Source of the DNA: Acinetobacter baretiae
GTDB lineage: Bacteria > Pseudomonadota > Gammaproteobacteria > Pseudomonadales > Moraxellaceae
NCBI RefSeq assembly: GCF_015627105.1
Contig: NZ_VTDM01000011.1
Span: 1 to 64,000, forward strand
Length of the DNA stretch: 64,000 nucleotides
Reading direction: 5' to 3'
The notes under the pieces are model-generated. The model had not been told where the DNA came from and made no database searches. It saw only the letters and a program-made list of their open reading frames with translations. The translations under genes and the position numbers were made by a program. This document shows, piece after piece, positions 20,235 through 29,775 of the stretch. Within the stretch, counting starts at the first letter, position 1. Each line of letters begins with the position of its first letter.

Positions 20235-21050
20235 ATGTTCTTTCGTTACTCTCAAACGGCAGTTGCCTGTACCCTTGCCCTTAGTGCGTTACTTTCAGGC
20301 TGTTCAAAAGACAAAGTAAACGAACAAAAAAGCGATGCATTCACAGCCACCACGCCTGCAACAGGTGAAGCTTCTCCTCTTTTAGAGCGCAATGAAAAAC
20401 AACGACTCATTACGACATTTGAAGAGCAACTTAAAAAATCAAATATTAATATTAAAGTCACAGACATTAAAAAAACTGAAGTACCTAATATATATTGGGT
20501 TAATCTAGATGGTGCACCTTCAATTTATGCCACAGCAGATGGGAAATATGTCATTCAAGGTGATATTTTAGGCTTAGGCGATGGCAAAATTCACAATATA
20601 GGTGAAGATCTTCAAGCCACAGAAAACAAAAAATTATTTGCAGCTTTAGACAATAAAGATTTAATTGTTTACCCTGCACAAGGAAAGACTCAGCACATTA
20701 TTTATGTATTTACCGATGCTAGCTGTCCATACTGTCACAAACTCCACGAATCATTACCAGAAATTACGGCCAAAGGCATCGAAGTTCGCTATATCGCATG
20801 GCCACGTGGCGAACAGTTTTATCCAACCATGCAAAGCATTTGGTGTAGTCAAGATCGTAAAGCAGCATTTGCTGCTGCGGTAAAAGGTGAAAATATCTCG
20901 ACTGCAGAATGTAAAAATCCCGTGAAAGAACAATATATGTTAGGGATGAAAATTGGCGTGAACGGCACACCTGCAATTTATAGCCAAGATGGACATTATT
21001 TGGGTGGCTACCTCACTGCAGATGAACTTAATAAACGTTTAAGCAAATAA
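20235..21050 (+). CDS. dsbC: DsbC-type thiol:disulfide isomerase, predicted lipoprotein
   Basis: DsbC shuffles wrong disulfides in periplasmic proteins. The 271-residue protein has a DsbC N-terminal dimerisation domain (about 50-125) and a thioredoxin fold with active site CPYC (C164-C167) plus a structural Cys pair (C in SIWCSQ and STAEC). The signal peptide ends in the lipobox LLSGC with C23, so it is predicted to be lipidated and membrane-anchored, unlike soluble E. coli DsbC. AAAGG lies 6 nt before the ATG. Confidence 0.92.
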   Translation: MFFRYSQTAVACTLALSALLSGCSKDKVNEQKSDAFTATTPATGEASPLLERNEKQRLITTFEEQLKKSNINIKVTDIKKTEVPNIYWVNLDGAPSIYATADGKYVIQGDILGLGDGKIHNIGEDLQATENKKLFAALDNKDLIVYPAQGKTQHIIYVFTDASCPYCHKLHESLPEITAKGIEVRYIAWPRGEQFYPTMQSIWCSQDRKAAFAAAVKGENISTAECKNPVKEQYMLGMKIGVNGTPAIYSQDGHYLGGYLTADELNKRLSK

Positions 21051-21056
21051 TCTTAA

Positions 21057-21090
21057 AAATAGGTAAAGATTCACACATCTTTACCTATTT
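21057..21090 (+). terminator. Stem-loop after dsbC
   Basis: Arms 21057-21070 and 21077-21090 are a perfect 14-bp inverted repeat with loop TCACAC. The T-run is short (TTT), so it may end or only attenuate transcription into hom. Confidence 0.6.
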
Positions 21091-21150
21091 AATCTCACTT
21101 TTTTTAGCTATGATCTAAGGTCAATCGTTAGATTATTTTTGGAGTGTAAC

Positions 21151-22452
21151 GTGAAACCTGTTCGCTTGGCCATTCTTGGCCTCGGCACTGTCGGTACTGG
21201 TGTACTACAACTATTACAAGAAAATGCCAAAGAAATTAAACGCCGTACAGGTCGAGAAATTCAGATTACCCATGTAGGTACCCGCCGTCCCCGCCCAGAC
21301 TTAAACCTTGAAGGCATTCAACAAAGTGCTGATCTACTCGATATCGTTCGTCAACCAGACGTCGATGTTGTCATTGAGCTCCTTGGTGGCGTGTCACCTG
21401 CAAAAGAAATTTTTCTTGAAGCGATTAAGCATGGCAAACAAGTCGTTACAGCAAATAAAGCACTTTTAGCTGAACACGGCAATGAACTTTTTGCTTCTGC
21501 TGATCAACACACCGTACAAATTGCTTATGAAGCAGCTGTAGCTGGTGGTATCCCAATTATTAAAGTCATGCGTGAAGGTCTTGCAGCCAACCGAATTGAA
21601 TGGTTAGCAGGTATTATTAACGGTACAGGAAACTTTATTCTGACCGAAATGCGTGACCATGCTCGTCCATTTGAAGATGTTCTTAAAGAAGCCCAAGCGC
21701 TTGGCTATGCTGAAGCAGATCCAACCTTTGATGTTGAAGGCATTGATGCTGCACACAAACTGACGTTATTGGCTTCTATTGCTTTTGGTATTCCATTGCA
21801 ATTTGATAAGGTATATACCGAAGGCATTAGTAAAATTACTGCACAAGATGTGCAATATGCTGAAGAATTAGGTTTTTGTATTAAACACCTTGGTATCGCA
21901 CGCCGTGCACCTAAAGGCATTGAGCTACGTGTACACCCAACACTCATTCCTAAAGAACAACCACTAGCAAATGTAAATGGCGTTCAAAATGCTGTCTCTG
22001 TGAAAGCCAGTGCAGTCGGTCAAACCATGTACTCAGGCCCAGGTGCTGGTGGTGGTCCAACGGCTTCTGCAGTGGTTGCCGACATTATTGATATTGTACG
22101 TGACATTTGTTACACCGAAGATGGTTCAGGAACCATTCCTCAATTGGCATTTGAATCACTTGAAGATATGAACATACTTAGCCGTGAAGAGTTCACCACT
22201 GGCTACTATTTACGTGTAAATGTCGATGACCACACAGGTGTTTTGGCTGATATTACGACTATTTTAAGCCATTGTGGTATTAGTATTGATGCGATTTTAC
22301 AACAACCACGTCTGAAAAATCGTGTGCCAATTGTGATTATGACAGATCCTATTGTTGAATCTAAAATGGATGAAGCCATTACAAAAATTCAAGCATTGCC
22401 TGCAACACATGGCGAAATTGTGAGAATTCGTTTAGAATCGCTCGATAGCTAA
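21151..22452 (+). CDS. hom: Homoserine dehydrogenase
   Basis: Hom reduces aspartate semialdehyde to homoserine on the threonine/methionine path. The 433-residue protein has an N-terminal NAD(P) fold (LGLGTVGTGVL), the central catalytic segment with INGTGNFILTEM, and a C-terminal ACT domain (VDDHTGVLADITTILSHCGI) for feedback control. I chose the GTG at 21151 because GGAG lies 6 nt upstream; the open frame extends to a TTG at 21139. thrC follows 60 nt later. Confidence 0.96.
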   Translation: MKPVRLAILGLGTVGTGVLQLLQENAKEIKRRTGREIQITHVGTRRPRPDLNLEGIQQSADLLDIVRQPDVDVVIELLGGVSPAKEIFLEAIKHGKQVVTANKALLAEHGNELFASADQHTVQIAYEAAVAGGIPIIKVMREGLAANRIEWLAGIINGTGNFILTEMRDHARPFEDVLKEAQALGYAEADPTFDVEGIDAAHKLTLLASIAFGIPLQFDKVYTEGISKITAQDVQYAEELGFCIKHLGIARRAPKGIELRVHPTLIPKEQPLANVNGVQNAVSVKASAVGQTMYSGPGAGGGPTASAVVADIIDIVRDICYTEDGSGTIPQLAFESLEDMNILSREEFTTGYYLRVNVDDHTGVLADITTILSHCGISIDAILQQPRLKNRVPIVIMTDPIVESKMDEAITKIQALPATHGEIVRIRLESLDS

Positions 22453-22512
22453 TCAACTTTCATTGGTGAGGATCATTCCCTCACCAGCTTTAACAAATTT
22501 TGGAACATCATC

Positions 22513-23652
22513 ATGTCGAATGCCCATCGTTATACTGGTCTTGTAGATCGCTATCGTGATCGTTTACCTGTGTCTAAAACCACACGTGCAATTTCTTTGG
22601 GCGAAGGTAATACGCCACTGATTAAGCTAGAAAACATTCCACGTATTATTGGCAAAAATGTTGAAATTTATGTCAAATATGAAGGGCTAAACCCAACAGG
22701 CTCTTTTAAAGACCGTGGTATGACAATGGCTGTAACCAAAGCAGTTGAAGAAGGTTCTAAAGCCATCATTTGTGCATCTACAGGTAATACTTCAGCAGCG
22801 GCAGCAGCTTATGCAGCACGTGCAGGAATTAAAGCATTTGTCTTGATTCCTGAAGGCAAAATTGCAATGGGTAAACTTGCCCAAGCCATGATGTATGGTG
22901 CAATCACAATGCAAATTCGTGGTAATTTTGATGATGGCATGCGCCTAGTGAAAGAGATTGCAAGCGAAGCACCTGTTACGATTGTAAACTCAATTAACCC
23001 GTATCGCTTGCAAGGACAAAAAACGATTGCATATGAAATCGTTGAAGCACTTGGGCGTGCTCCTGATTATCACTGTCTGCCTGTTGGAAATGCAGGAAAC
23101 ATTACAGCACACTGGATGGGTTATACTGAAGCTGTTGCAGATCAACCAGTAGATCAGTTTGAACAAGTAATTTACGATGCGCAAACAGATCAATTTACAG
23201 GACCAAAACCTGACGGCCTCCCACAAATGGTCGGTTATCAAGCATCAGGTGCTGCACCATTTTTACGTGGCGCACCCATCGATTCCCCTGAAACTGTAGC
23301 AACGGCAATTCGTATTGGTAACCCACAAAGTTGGAACCACGCTAAAGCTGTGGTACGTGACTCAAACGGTTGGTTTGATGAACTACACGACAGTGAAATT
23401 TTAGATGCTCAGCGCATGCTTTCAATGTACGAAGGTGTCTTTGTTGAACCAGCATCAGCCGCGTCAATTGGTGGAGCAATCCGCGATATTAAAGCAGGTA
23501 AAATTGCAGAAGGTTCAGTGATTGTATGTACTGTTACAGGTAATGGCCTGAAAGATCCTGATACTGCCATTAAACAATGTGCAGATGCAGTCATGCTCAC
23601 AATTGATGCTACGATGAATGATGTAAAAACATCGATTCTAGCAAATATGTAA
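22513..23652 (+). CDS. thrC: Threonine synthase
   Basis: ThrC converts O-phosphohomoserine to threonine with pyridoxal phosphate. The 379-residue protein has the PLP lysine K66 in NPTGSFKDRG, the phosphate-binding cup around CASTGNTSAAAA, and PVGNAGN. GGAA precedes the ATG by 7 nt. It forms a pathway unit with hom and ends at a strong terminator. Confidence 0.97.
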   Translation: MSNAHRYTGLVDRYRDRLPVSKTTRAISLGEGNTPLIKLENIPRIIGKNVEIYVKYEGLNPTGSFKDRGMTMAVTKAVEEGSKAIICASTGNTSAAAAAYAARAGIKAFVLIPEGKIAMGKLAQAMMYGAITMQIRGNFDDGMRLVKEIASEAPVTIVNSINPYRLQGQKTIAYEIVEALGRAPDYHCLPVGNAGNITAHWMGYTEAVADQPVDQFEQVIYDAQTDQFTGPKPDGLPQMVGYQASGAAPFLRGAPIDSPETVATAIRIGNPQSWNHAKAVVRDSNGWFDELHDSEILDAQRMLSMYEGVFVEPASAASIGGAIRDIKAGKIAEGSVIVCTVTGNGLKDPDTAIKQCADAVMLTIDATMNDVKTSILANM

Positions 23653-23665
23653 TACTCGTATTTTT

Positions 23666-23697
23666 AAAAACCCCTGTATGTACACAGGGGTTTTTTT
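23666..23697. terminator. Bidirectional terminator between thrC and pbpG
   Basis: CCCCTGT (23671-23677) pairs with ACAGGGG (23684-23690), with A-run and T-run on the two sides, so it can stop both converging genes. Confidence 0.9.
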
Positions 23698-23715
23698 ATT
23701 GTTGTGAGTTAAAAA

Positions 23716-24744
23716 TTAAGCATCTTTTGGTAAAGCACTCAACCAATTTAATAAGTCTGTAGCGTCTGCATTACGTGCTTCTGTAGATGGTTCACCCATC
23801 AACACCACTACTGCAGGTCGAGAGTTCACAGTAGTATGCATGACCACACAACGCCCTGCCTCATTAATAAAACCTGTTTTGGACAAGTTAATATTCCAAC
23901 CCCCATTACGCACCAATGCATTGGTATTACTTGCATTTAACATACGATATCCTAAGTCAAAATCGTAATGCGCTGTAGATGAAAACTGGCGAATGACACC
24001 ATATTTATAGGCTTCAGCCACTAAAATGGCCAAATCACGCGCAGAAGAAACATTACGCGAATCTAAACCTGTAGACTCAAAATAACGTGTCGAATGCATA
24101 CCTAATTTCTGTGCTTTTAAATTCATTGCACTAATAAATGCTACTTTTCCACCAGGATATGTTCTTGCTAATGCCGCCGCCGCAGGGTTTTCCGACTTCA
24201 TGAGCGCCATGAGCAACACTTCTGCACGATTCATCTGATCACCGATACGAAGCTTCGTACTGGCTTGCTTAGGCCCCACAAAATCAATTGGATCTAAAGA
24301 AATTTGTTCTGACATATCTAAGTGTGCATCTGCAATCACAACAGCAGTCATTAGCTTGGTAATAGACGCCATAGGACGAGCCATACTACTATTTTTGCTA
24401 AACAGTACTTCCCCTGTTTGTGCATCCATCACCAACGCAGAACCTGCTTGTACAATCGGTCCTGCATTATTAAAAAATCGTGTGTCAGAAACAGGAGGAC
24501 TATTGGTTGTTGGTGCATTAGGTCTTTGAGTAATCGAAACAACCGTACTGCCTTCAGGAGTGCCTTCTTCATCGGTATCGTTAGACAAAAGCTGTTTTGC
24601 GTCGTCATCCGACCAACTCACATGTGCTTTAGGCACACTTGTTGGCGTATTATTGATTTGGAGATCTGCAAAACTTGCGCTAGATAGCCCCATGCAAAGT
24701 GACACACCCAAAAAGTATGTCGAGATTTTTTTTAAAATTTTCAC
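23716..24744 (-). CDS. pbpG: D-alanyl-D-alanine endopeptidase (PBP7/8 family)
   Basis: This low-molecular-weight penicillin-binding protein cleaves D-Ala-mDAP cross-links in periplasmic peptidoglycan. The 342-residue protein has a signal peptide (cleavage near ASFA-DL), then a Pro/Thr-rich spacer. The catalytic motifs are SITK (S127, K130), SEN (184-186) and KTG (289-291). The order and spacing fit PBP7/8 rather than PBP5, and the C-terminal membrane anchor of PBP5 is absent. Confidence 0.94.
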   Translation of the reverse strand: MKILKKISTYFLGVSLCMGLSSASFADLQINNTPTSVPKAHVSWSDDDAKQLLSNDTDEEGTPEGSTVVSITQRPNAPTTNSPPVSDTRFFNNAGPIVQAGSALVMDAQTGEVLFSKNSSMARPMASITKLMTAVVIADAHLDMSEQISLDPIDFVGPKQASTKLRIGDQMNRAEVLLMALMKSENPAAAALARTYPGGKVAFISAMNLKAQKLGMHSTRYFESTGLDSRNVSSARDLAILVAEAYKYGVIRQFSSTAHYDFDLGYRMLNASNTNALVRNGGWNINLSKTGFINEAGRCVVMHTTVNSRPAVVVLMGEPSTEARNADATDLLNWLSALPKDA

Positions 24745-24952
24745 AATATCATACTCGACTCAAAGGACACTAAGAGACATTTGCTTATACCAACAAATTG
24801 GCTTACATTGGCATATAACAGAACGTTGCAAACCTGTCACTTCATACAAAAGAGCTACAGATTTGCATTTTAAGATAACATTGCTAACTTTAAGGTTAAA
24901 TTGCAAGCCGAATTTGCTTTATGTAACAAAAAAGTTAGCCACGAGGTAAAAT

Positions 24953-25588
24953 GTGATTTCAGTTTTAGTCGTAGATGACCACGAGTTAGTGCGTACTGGT
25001 ATTTGTCGTATGTTAGCAGACCAAGTTGGTATTCATGTGATTGCCGAAGCTGAGTCTGGTGAAGATGCACTGGCACTTGCAAAACAACATCACCCAAACA
25101 TTGTTTTACTTGATGTAAATATGCCCGGTATAGGCGGTATTGAAACCACACGTCGTATTGTGCAAAGTGCTTCTGAAACTCGTGTGATTGCAGTGAGTGG
25201 TATTGCAGAAGAGCCTTACCCTTCATTGATTCTTAAAGCAGGTGCAAAAGGTTACATTACCAAAGGTGCTCCTATTGATGAAATGGTTCGTGCCATTAAA
25301 AAGGTCATGCAAGGTGGCAAATACTTTAGTGCAGATATCGCAGAACAATTGGCCAGCTCCTACCTTTCAGATCAACAGCTTTCACCTTTTGATCAGTTAT
25401 CAGAACGAGAAATGCAAGTGGCAATGATGGTTGTTAACTGCCATAGTGCACAAGATATTGCAGATAAACTTTTTGTGAGTGTGAAAACAGTGAATACCTA
25501 TCGTTATCGTATTTTTGAAAAACTCAATATCGATAGTGATGTCAAGCTGACACATTTAGCACTACGTTATAACCTCGTTCAATTATAA
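24953..25588 (+). CDS. gacA: GacA/UvrY-family response regulator
   Basis: GacA is activated by the sensor GacS and drives global regulation, classically through Rsm/Csr sRNAs. The 211-residue protein has a receiver domain (acidic pair D8-D9, phospho-acceptor D54) and a LuxR-type HTH (LSEREMQVAMMVV ... VSVKTVNTYRYRIFEKL). It starts with GTG; GAGG lies 6 nt upstream. No gacS is next to it. pilS begins 8 nt after its stop, so all three regulators may be cotranscribed. Confidence 0.93.
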   Translation: MISVLVVDDHELVRTGICRMLADQVGIHVIAEAESGEDALALAKQHHPNIVLLDVNMPGIGGIETTRRIVQSASETRVIAVSGIAEEPYPSLILKAGAKGYITKGAPIDEMVRAIKKVMQGGKYFSADIAEQLASSYLSDQQLSPFDQLSEREMQVAMMVVNCHSAQDIADKLFVSVKTVNTYRYRIFEKLNIDSDVKLTHLALRYNLVQL

Positions 25589-25596
25589 GTTTGTTG

Positions 25597-27153
25597 ATGG
25601 CCACACGTGCTCCCGTAAAAGACCCTCACCACCTTAGGCTCTGGTATGGCATTTATCGGATTATTATTGCAGGTGGCCTATTTTTTTCACTGAGCATACC
25701 CATCTACCAAGCATTACACACATTTAGAAATATTGATGTGTTGTATATTTTTACCCTACTTATCTATCTATTAATGACCATTGGTCAATTTATTGTTGTA
25801 CTTTGCTACCATAAAACCGTCAAATACACCGCTGTTTTTTTTGCAAGTATTGACCTGATTGCATTTAACCTCATGAGTTTGGTATTAGGTGGGCAAAATA
25901 TTAATATTGGCCTGCTTTTTGCGATCACACTTTTTATTAGCAATTTTGTTTTACAGCGAAAAATGGCCTTTTTGATTACGCTGTTATCGATGAGTAGCGT
26001 CATTTATAGCCCACTCATTTTAAATTGGATCAATGGCGGTAATAAAGGTGAGACCCTCAGTAACAACTTAATTCTGGCTTTTGTTTTTTTCACGATTTAT
26101 ATTCTTGCACAATACTTAGGTAAGTATTTTTACTTTTTAGAAAAAGTAAACCTCAACCAAAAAATAGAGTTGAATCAACTCCATGAATTAAACCAATATT
26201 TACTCGAACAAATTGATATGGGTTACATCATCTTAAATGCCCATGATCAAGTTGTGTTAATTAATCCTGCAGCTTATCAATTACTTCATTACACAGCGCA
26301 TGGCACAGCTACACAGCATTTATCTATTCTTCAGCCTATGCTGTATCAAAAAATGAAACAACAACACTTAAAAAATGGTGATCGTTTTATTTTTGAATTA
26401 ACCACACCTAAAAAACACATTCACATTCAAATACAACAACTTCATGTAAAAGAACAACAATTGACACTACTCATTATGCAAGATGGGCAACGTTTACAAC
26501 AACATGCCCAACAACTGAAACTTGCCTCGCTTGGAAAACTTTCTGCAAGTATTGCACATGAAATTCGAAACCCTCTTGCAACCATAGTGCAAGCCAACGA
26601 ATTAATGCTTGATGCCAACACAGAACAACAACACGTCATGCATAATATGATTAAAAAGCAAAGTAACCGTATTAATCGTATTATTCAATCTACACTTGAT
26701 TTAGCACATGCCCCTTCTCAGCAACCCACACAGATTGATTTAAAAACAACCATTGACACATTATTTACTGAAGATTTATTTGATGTAAACACACAGATCA
26801 GCTATGTACAAAATCAACCTATTCAATTACTTTTTGATGAAATTCATCTCAAGCAAATTTTAATTAACCTCATTCGCAATGCCTTACGGTATAATATCCA
26901 TACTGAAAAACCTGTTCAGCTTCATGCATATCAACAGCACAAGAAAATTATGATTGATATTATTGACTTTGGTCAAGGTGTCCCTGAAGAGCATGTAAAA
27001 AACTTATTTAACCCATTTTTTACGACAGAAAAACAAGGAACAGGGCTTGGATTATACTTATCTCAAAGTCTATGCGAAGCAAATCAAGCACAGTTATCCT
27101 ATTTAAGACAGCACAATGCAACTTACTTTCGTATTGAGTGTACAGCACTATAA
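25597..27153 (+). CDS. pilS: Sensor histidine kinase PilS
   Basis: PilS senses pilin levels in the inner membrane and phosphorylates PilR to control pilA. The 518-residue protein has about six N-terminal membrane helices (20-175), a PAS-like segment, the phospho-acceptor H321 in SIAHEIRNPLATI, and an ATPase domain with NLIRNALRYN, DFGQGVP and TGLGLYL. I use the ATG at 25597; the open frame also has TTG codons at 25591 and 25594. pilR follows 25 nt later. Confidence 0.93.
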   Translation: MATRAPVKDPHHLRLWYGIYRIIIAGGLFFSLSIPIYQALHTFRNIDVLYIFTLLIYLLMTIGQFIVVLCYHKTVKYTAVFFASIDLIAFNLMSLVLGGQNINIGLLFAITLFISNFVLQRKMAFLITLLSMSSVIYSPLILNWINGGNKGETLSNNLILAFVFFTIYILAQYLGKYFYFLEKVNLNQKIELNQLHELNQYLLEQIDMGYIILNAHDQVVLINPAAYQLLHYTAHGTATQHLSILQPMLYQKMKQQHLKNGDRFIFELTTPKKHIHIQIQQLHVKEQQLTLLIMQDGQRLQQHAQQLKLASLGKLSASIAHEIRNPLATIVQANELMLDANTEQQHVMHNMIKKQSNRINRIIQSTLDLAHAPSQQPTQIDLKTTIDTLFTEDLFDVNTQISYVQNQPIQLLFDEIHLKQILINLIRNALRYNIHTEKPVQLHAYQQHKKIMIDIIDFGQGVPEEHVKNLFNPFFTTEKQGTGLGLYLSQSLCEANQAQLSYLRQHNATYFRIECTAL

Positions 27154-27178
27154 AAATTATTCTTGATGGGGAAAGACA

Positions 27179-28582
27179 ATGCAAAACACACCAACCATAA
27201 AAATCCTCTTCATAGATGATGAAATTGATTTGTGTTTACTCATACAAATGAGTTTAAAAAAAATGCATATTCAATGCGATACAGCTCACTCTATTGCTCA
27301 AGCGAAAGAAAAACTCAAAAAATATCGATATGATCTATGTATTAGTGATTTAAATTTACCAGATGGACATGGCATTGAACTTGTACGTTACGTTTCTCAG
27401 CATTTTAATCACATTCCGATTGCTGTACTTACCGCCTACGGTTCAATGGATATTGCAATTCACTCACTCAAAGCAGGTGCTTTTGATTTTTTAAATAAAC
27501 CTATTGATACTCAAGCTTTATATCAACTGATCAAACAAAGTGTAAAATCACACAAAGAAATCGGCCGTTCAACCATTCAAATGATTGGTCAATCTCAAAC
27601 CATGCAAACCCTTCGAGAAACACTCGAAAAAATTGCTCGTACACAAGCACCGGTGTTTATTACGGGGGAATCAGGTACAGGAAAAGACATTGCTGCACGT
27701 TTTATTCATGAAAAAAGTCATCGTAAGTCTGGGCCATTTGTTGTCATCAACTGTGGGGCTATTCCATCTGAATTGATGGAAAGTGAACTCTTTGGCCATA
27801 CCAAAGGCAGTTTTACAGGAGCGACTCAACAAAAAGCAGGCCTTATTGTCGCAGCAGATGGTGGAACATTGTTTCTCGATGAAATTGCTGAATTATCCAT
27901 GCCCATGCAAGTCAAATTATTACGTGCTTTACAAGAAAAGAAAATTCGACCCATTGGTTCAGATCAAGAAATAGCAGTCGATTTTAGAGTGATTAGTGCA
28001 ACTCATCAGCGCTTAGAACAACGTATTGCACAAGGTTTATTTCGACAAGATTTGTACTTTCGACTTCATGTGATGGACGTGTTTTTACCTCCTTTACGAG
28101 ATCGTGGCGAAGATATTTTACAACTTGCAGAATATTTTATTACACAGATTTGTGAAGAATGGAATATTACTCAAAAAACATTGGCTCCATCTGCCATAGA
28201 TTGGCTATATCAACATCCTTATCAGGGGAATATTCGTGAACTTAGAAATATTTTAGAAAAAGCCATTACCCTTTGTGATGAACAAGTGATTGAATACAAT
28301 CATCTACCTTGTGTACCCTCAATCAATTCAGTACCTACACCACCTCAAACACAACACTTCCCCCATGCTCAAACCCATCAAAAGACTGCGCCACAGCCAG
28401 ATGTGATGGCACAACAAGGCCTTGAAGCATATTTAGAGTCTATTGAAAAAGAAATTTTAGTAGATACACTCAATCAAACGTATTGGAATAAAACATTGGC
28501 TGCTAAAAAATTAAAAATGTCTTTTCGATCTTTACGTTACAGATTGAAAAAATTTGGATTAGATCATCAAAACAATGAATAA
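27179..28582 (+). CDS. pilR: Sigma-54-dependent response regulator PilR
   Basis: PilR activates sigma-54 transcription of the major pilin gene. The 467-residue protein has a receiver domain (D57), an AAA+ domain with Walker A GESGTGKD, the sigma-54 contact loop GSFTGA (the usual GAFTGA with A to S), and a C-terminal Fis-type HTH (NKTLAAKKLKMSFRSLRYRL). GGGGAAAG precedes the ATG. It is adjacent to pilS as a cognate pair. Confidence 0.94.
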   Translation: MQNTPTIKILFIDDEIDLCLLIQMSLKKMHIQCDTAHSIAQAKEKLKKYRYDLCISDLNLPDGHGIELVRYVSQHFNHIPIAVLTAYGSMDIAIHSLKAGAFDFLNKPIDTQALYQLIKQSVKSHKEIGRSTIQMIGQSQTMQTLRETLEKIARTQAPVFITGESGTGKDIAARFIHEKSHRKSGPFVVINCGAIPSELMESELFGHTKGSFTGATQQKAGLIVAADGGTLFLDEIAELSMPMQVKLLRALQEKKIRPIGSDQEIAVDFRVISATHQRLEQRIAQGLFRQDLYFRLHVMDVFLPPLRDRGEDILQLAEYFITQICEEWNITQKTLAPSAIDWLYQHPYQGNIRELRNILEKAITLCDEQVIEYNHLPCVPSINSVPTPPQTQHFPHAQTHQKTAPQPDVMAQQGLEAYLESIEKEILVDTLNQTYWNKTLAAKKLKMSFRSLRYRLKKFGLDHQNNE

Positions 28583-28588
28583 ATAATT

Positions 28589-29764
28589 TTACTGTTGTGC
28601 TAATAATGCAGTAGATACTGAATCTAAATACACCTGATCTTTTTCGTCTATCATCGGCAATATGATTTGATTTGGCACAATTCCTTTACCATCAATCATA
28701 TTTCCGCTTGGGGTAATATAGTGCGATACCGTCATTTGTACAGCAGCACCATTCGGTAAAGGAAATAACTTTTGTACGACACCTTTACCATAACTTTTTT
28801 CACCCATGACCCATGCACGATGATGGTCTTTTAATGCTGCGGTAAATACTTCTGCTGCAGATGCAGAACGCTGGTTAATCAGTATTCCGATGCGTAAATC
28901 ATTAAATTCTTTATTTGGCAATGCTTGAAATGTTTGACTGCCCTCTGAACGACTCACTGTTTTTACAATAACACCATTGGTTAAAAATAAATCTGCCGTT
29001 TCAACAGCAGAGGACAAGAGTCCTCCGGGGTTGTTTCTTAAATCAATCACAACAGATTTAATATTTTTATGAGAATAACGCTCTAAAATATTTTTAATTT
29101 CACTGGCTGTTTCTTGTTGAAACACAGGAACTTTAATGATTAATACTTGATTTTTTAATAAAATCTCACTGACTTCTGCTTCGATTTTTCGATTTCTAAT
29201 AATAATAATCGGTGCAGATGATGCTGTCGTTTGCACATTAATTGCTGTACCAATTGCGCCATATACCAAATTTTTGACCTGTTCAACTGTTAAATCTTTC
29301 AGTTCAACACCATCTATTTTATAAATGGTTTGACCATTGTATAAACCAAGTTTTGCAGAATCTGAGCTTTCTTTCAAATTACGAATAAACCATTGTTGCT
29401 TTGATTTATCTAAAATTAGCTCAAAATCAATCGATGCCAAATCTCCATCTGTATATTGCAAAAGTTTTTTGTAGTCTTCTGCAGGTAAGTAACGAGAATA
29501 ACGATCTAAACCACTCACCAACCCTTTAATGGCTTGATCAAACAACTGATCATCTGCCTTTTCATCGACATAATTGTCTTTAATCATGGCATAAATTTGT
29601 ACAAAACTTTGAATCGACTCAATAGGAATTTCTTGGCTACTTGCTGTGTTTTTATCAAAATCTGAATGTGCTGCCGAAAACTGAGTATCGGCAGCATAAA
29701 CAACATGACTTACACACCCCATTAAACCCAAACATAAGATCAGTATTTTATGTGGTGAAGTCAT
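28589..29764 (-). CDS. ctpA: C-terminal processing peptidase (S41 family)
   Basis: CtpA-type proteases act in the periplasm and trim or degrade envelope proteins, including peptidoglycan hydrolases. The 391-residue protein has a signal peptide (cleavage near VVYA-AD), a PDZ domain (about 130-200), and an S41 core with the catalytic Ser in RSASAAEVF and Lys in GEKSYGKGV. A Cys at LMGC is not a good lipobox. It converges with pilR and follows gpmI on the minus strand 12 nt later. Confidence 0.93.
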   Translation of the reverse strand: MTSPHKILILCLGLMGCVSHVVYAADTQFSAAHSDFDKNTASSQEIPIESIQSFVQIYAMIKDNYVDEKADDQLFDQAIKGLVSGLDRYSRYLPAEDYKKLLQYTDGDLASIDFELILDKSKQQWFIRNLKESSDSAKLGLYNGQTIYKIDGVELKDLTVEQVKNLVYGAIGTAINVQTTASSAPIIIIRNRKIEAEVSEILLKNQVLIIKVPVFQQETASEIKNILERYSHKNIKSVVIDLRNNPGGLLSSAVETADLFLTNGVIVKTVSRSEGSQTFQALPNKEFNDLRIGILINQRSASAAEVFTAALKDHHRAWVMGEKSYGKGVVQKLFPLPNGAAVQMTVSHYITPSGNMIDGKGIVPNQIILPMIDEKDQVYLDSVSTALLAQQ

Positions 29765-29775
29765 GTTTATTCCTT

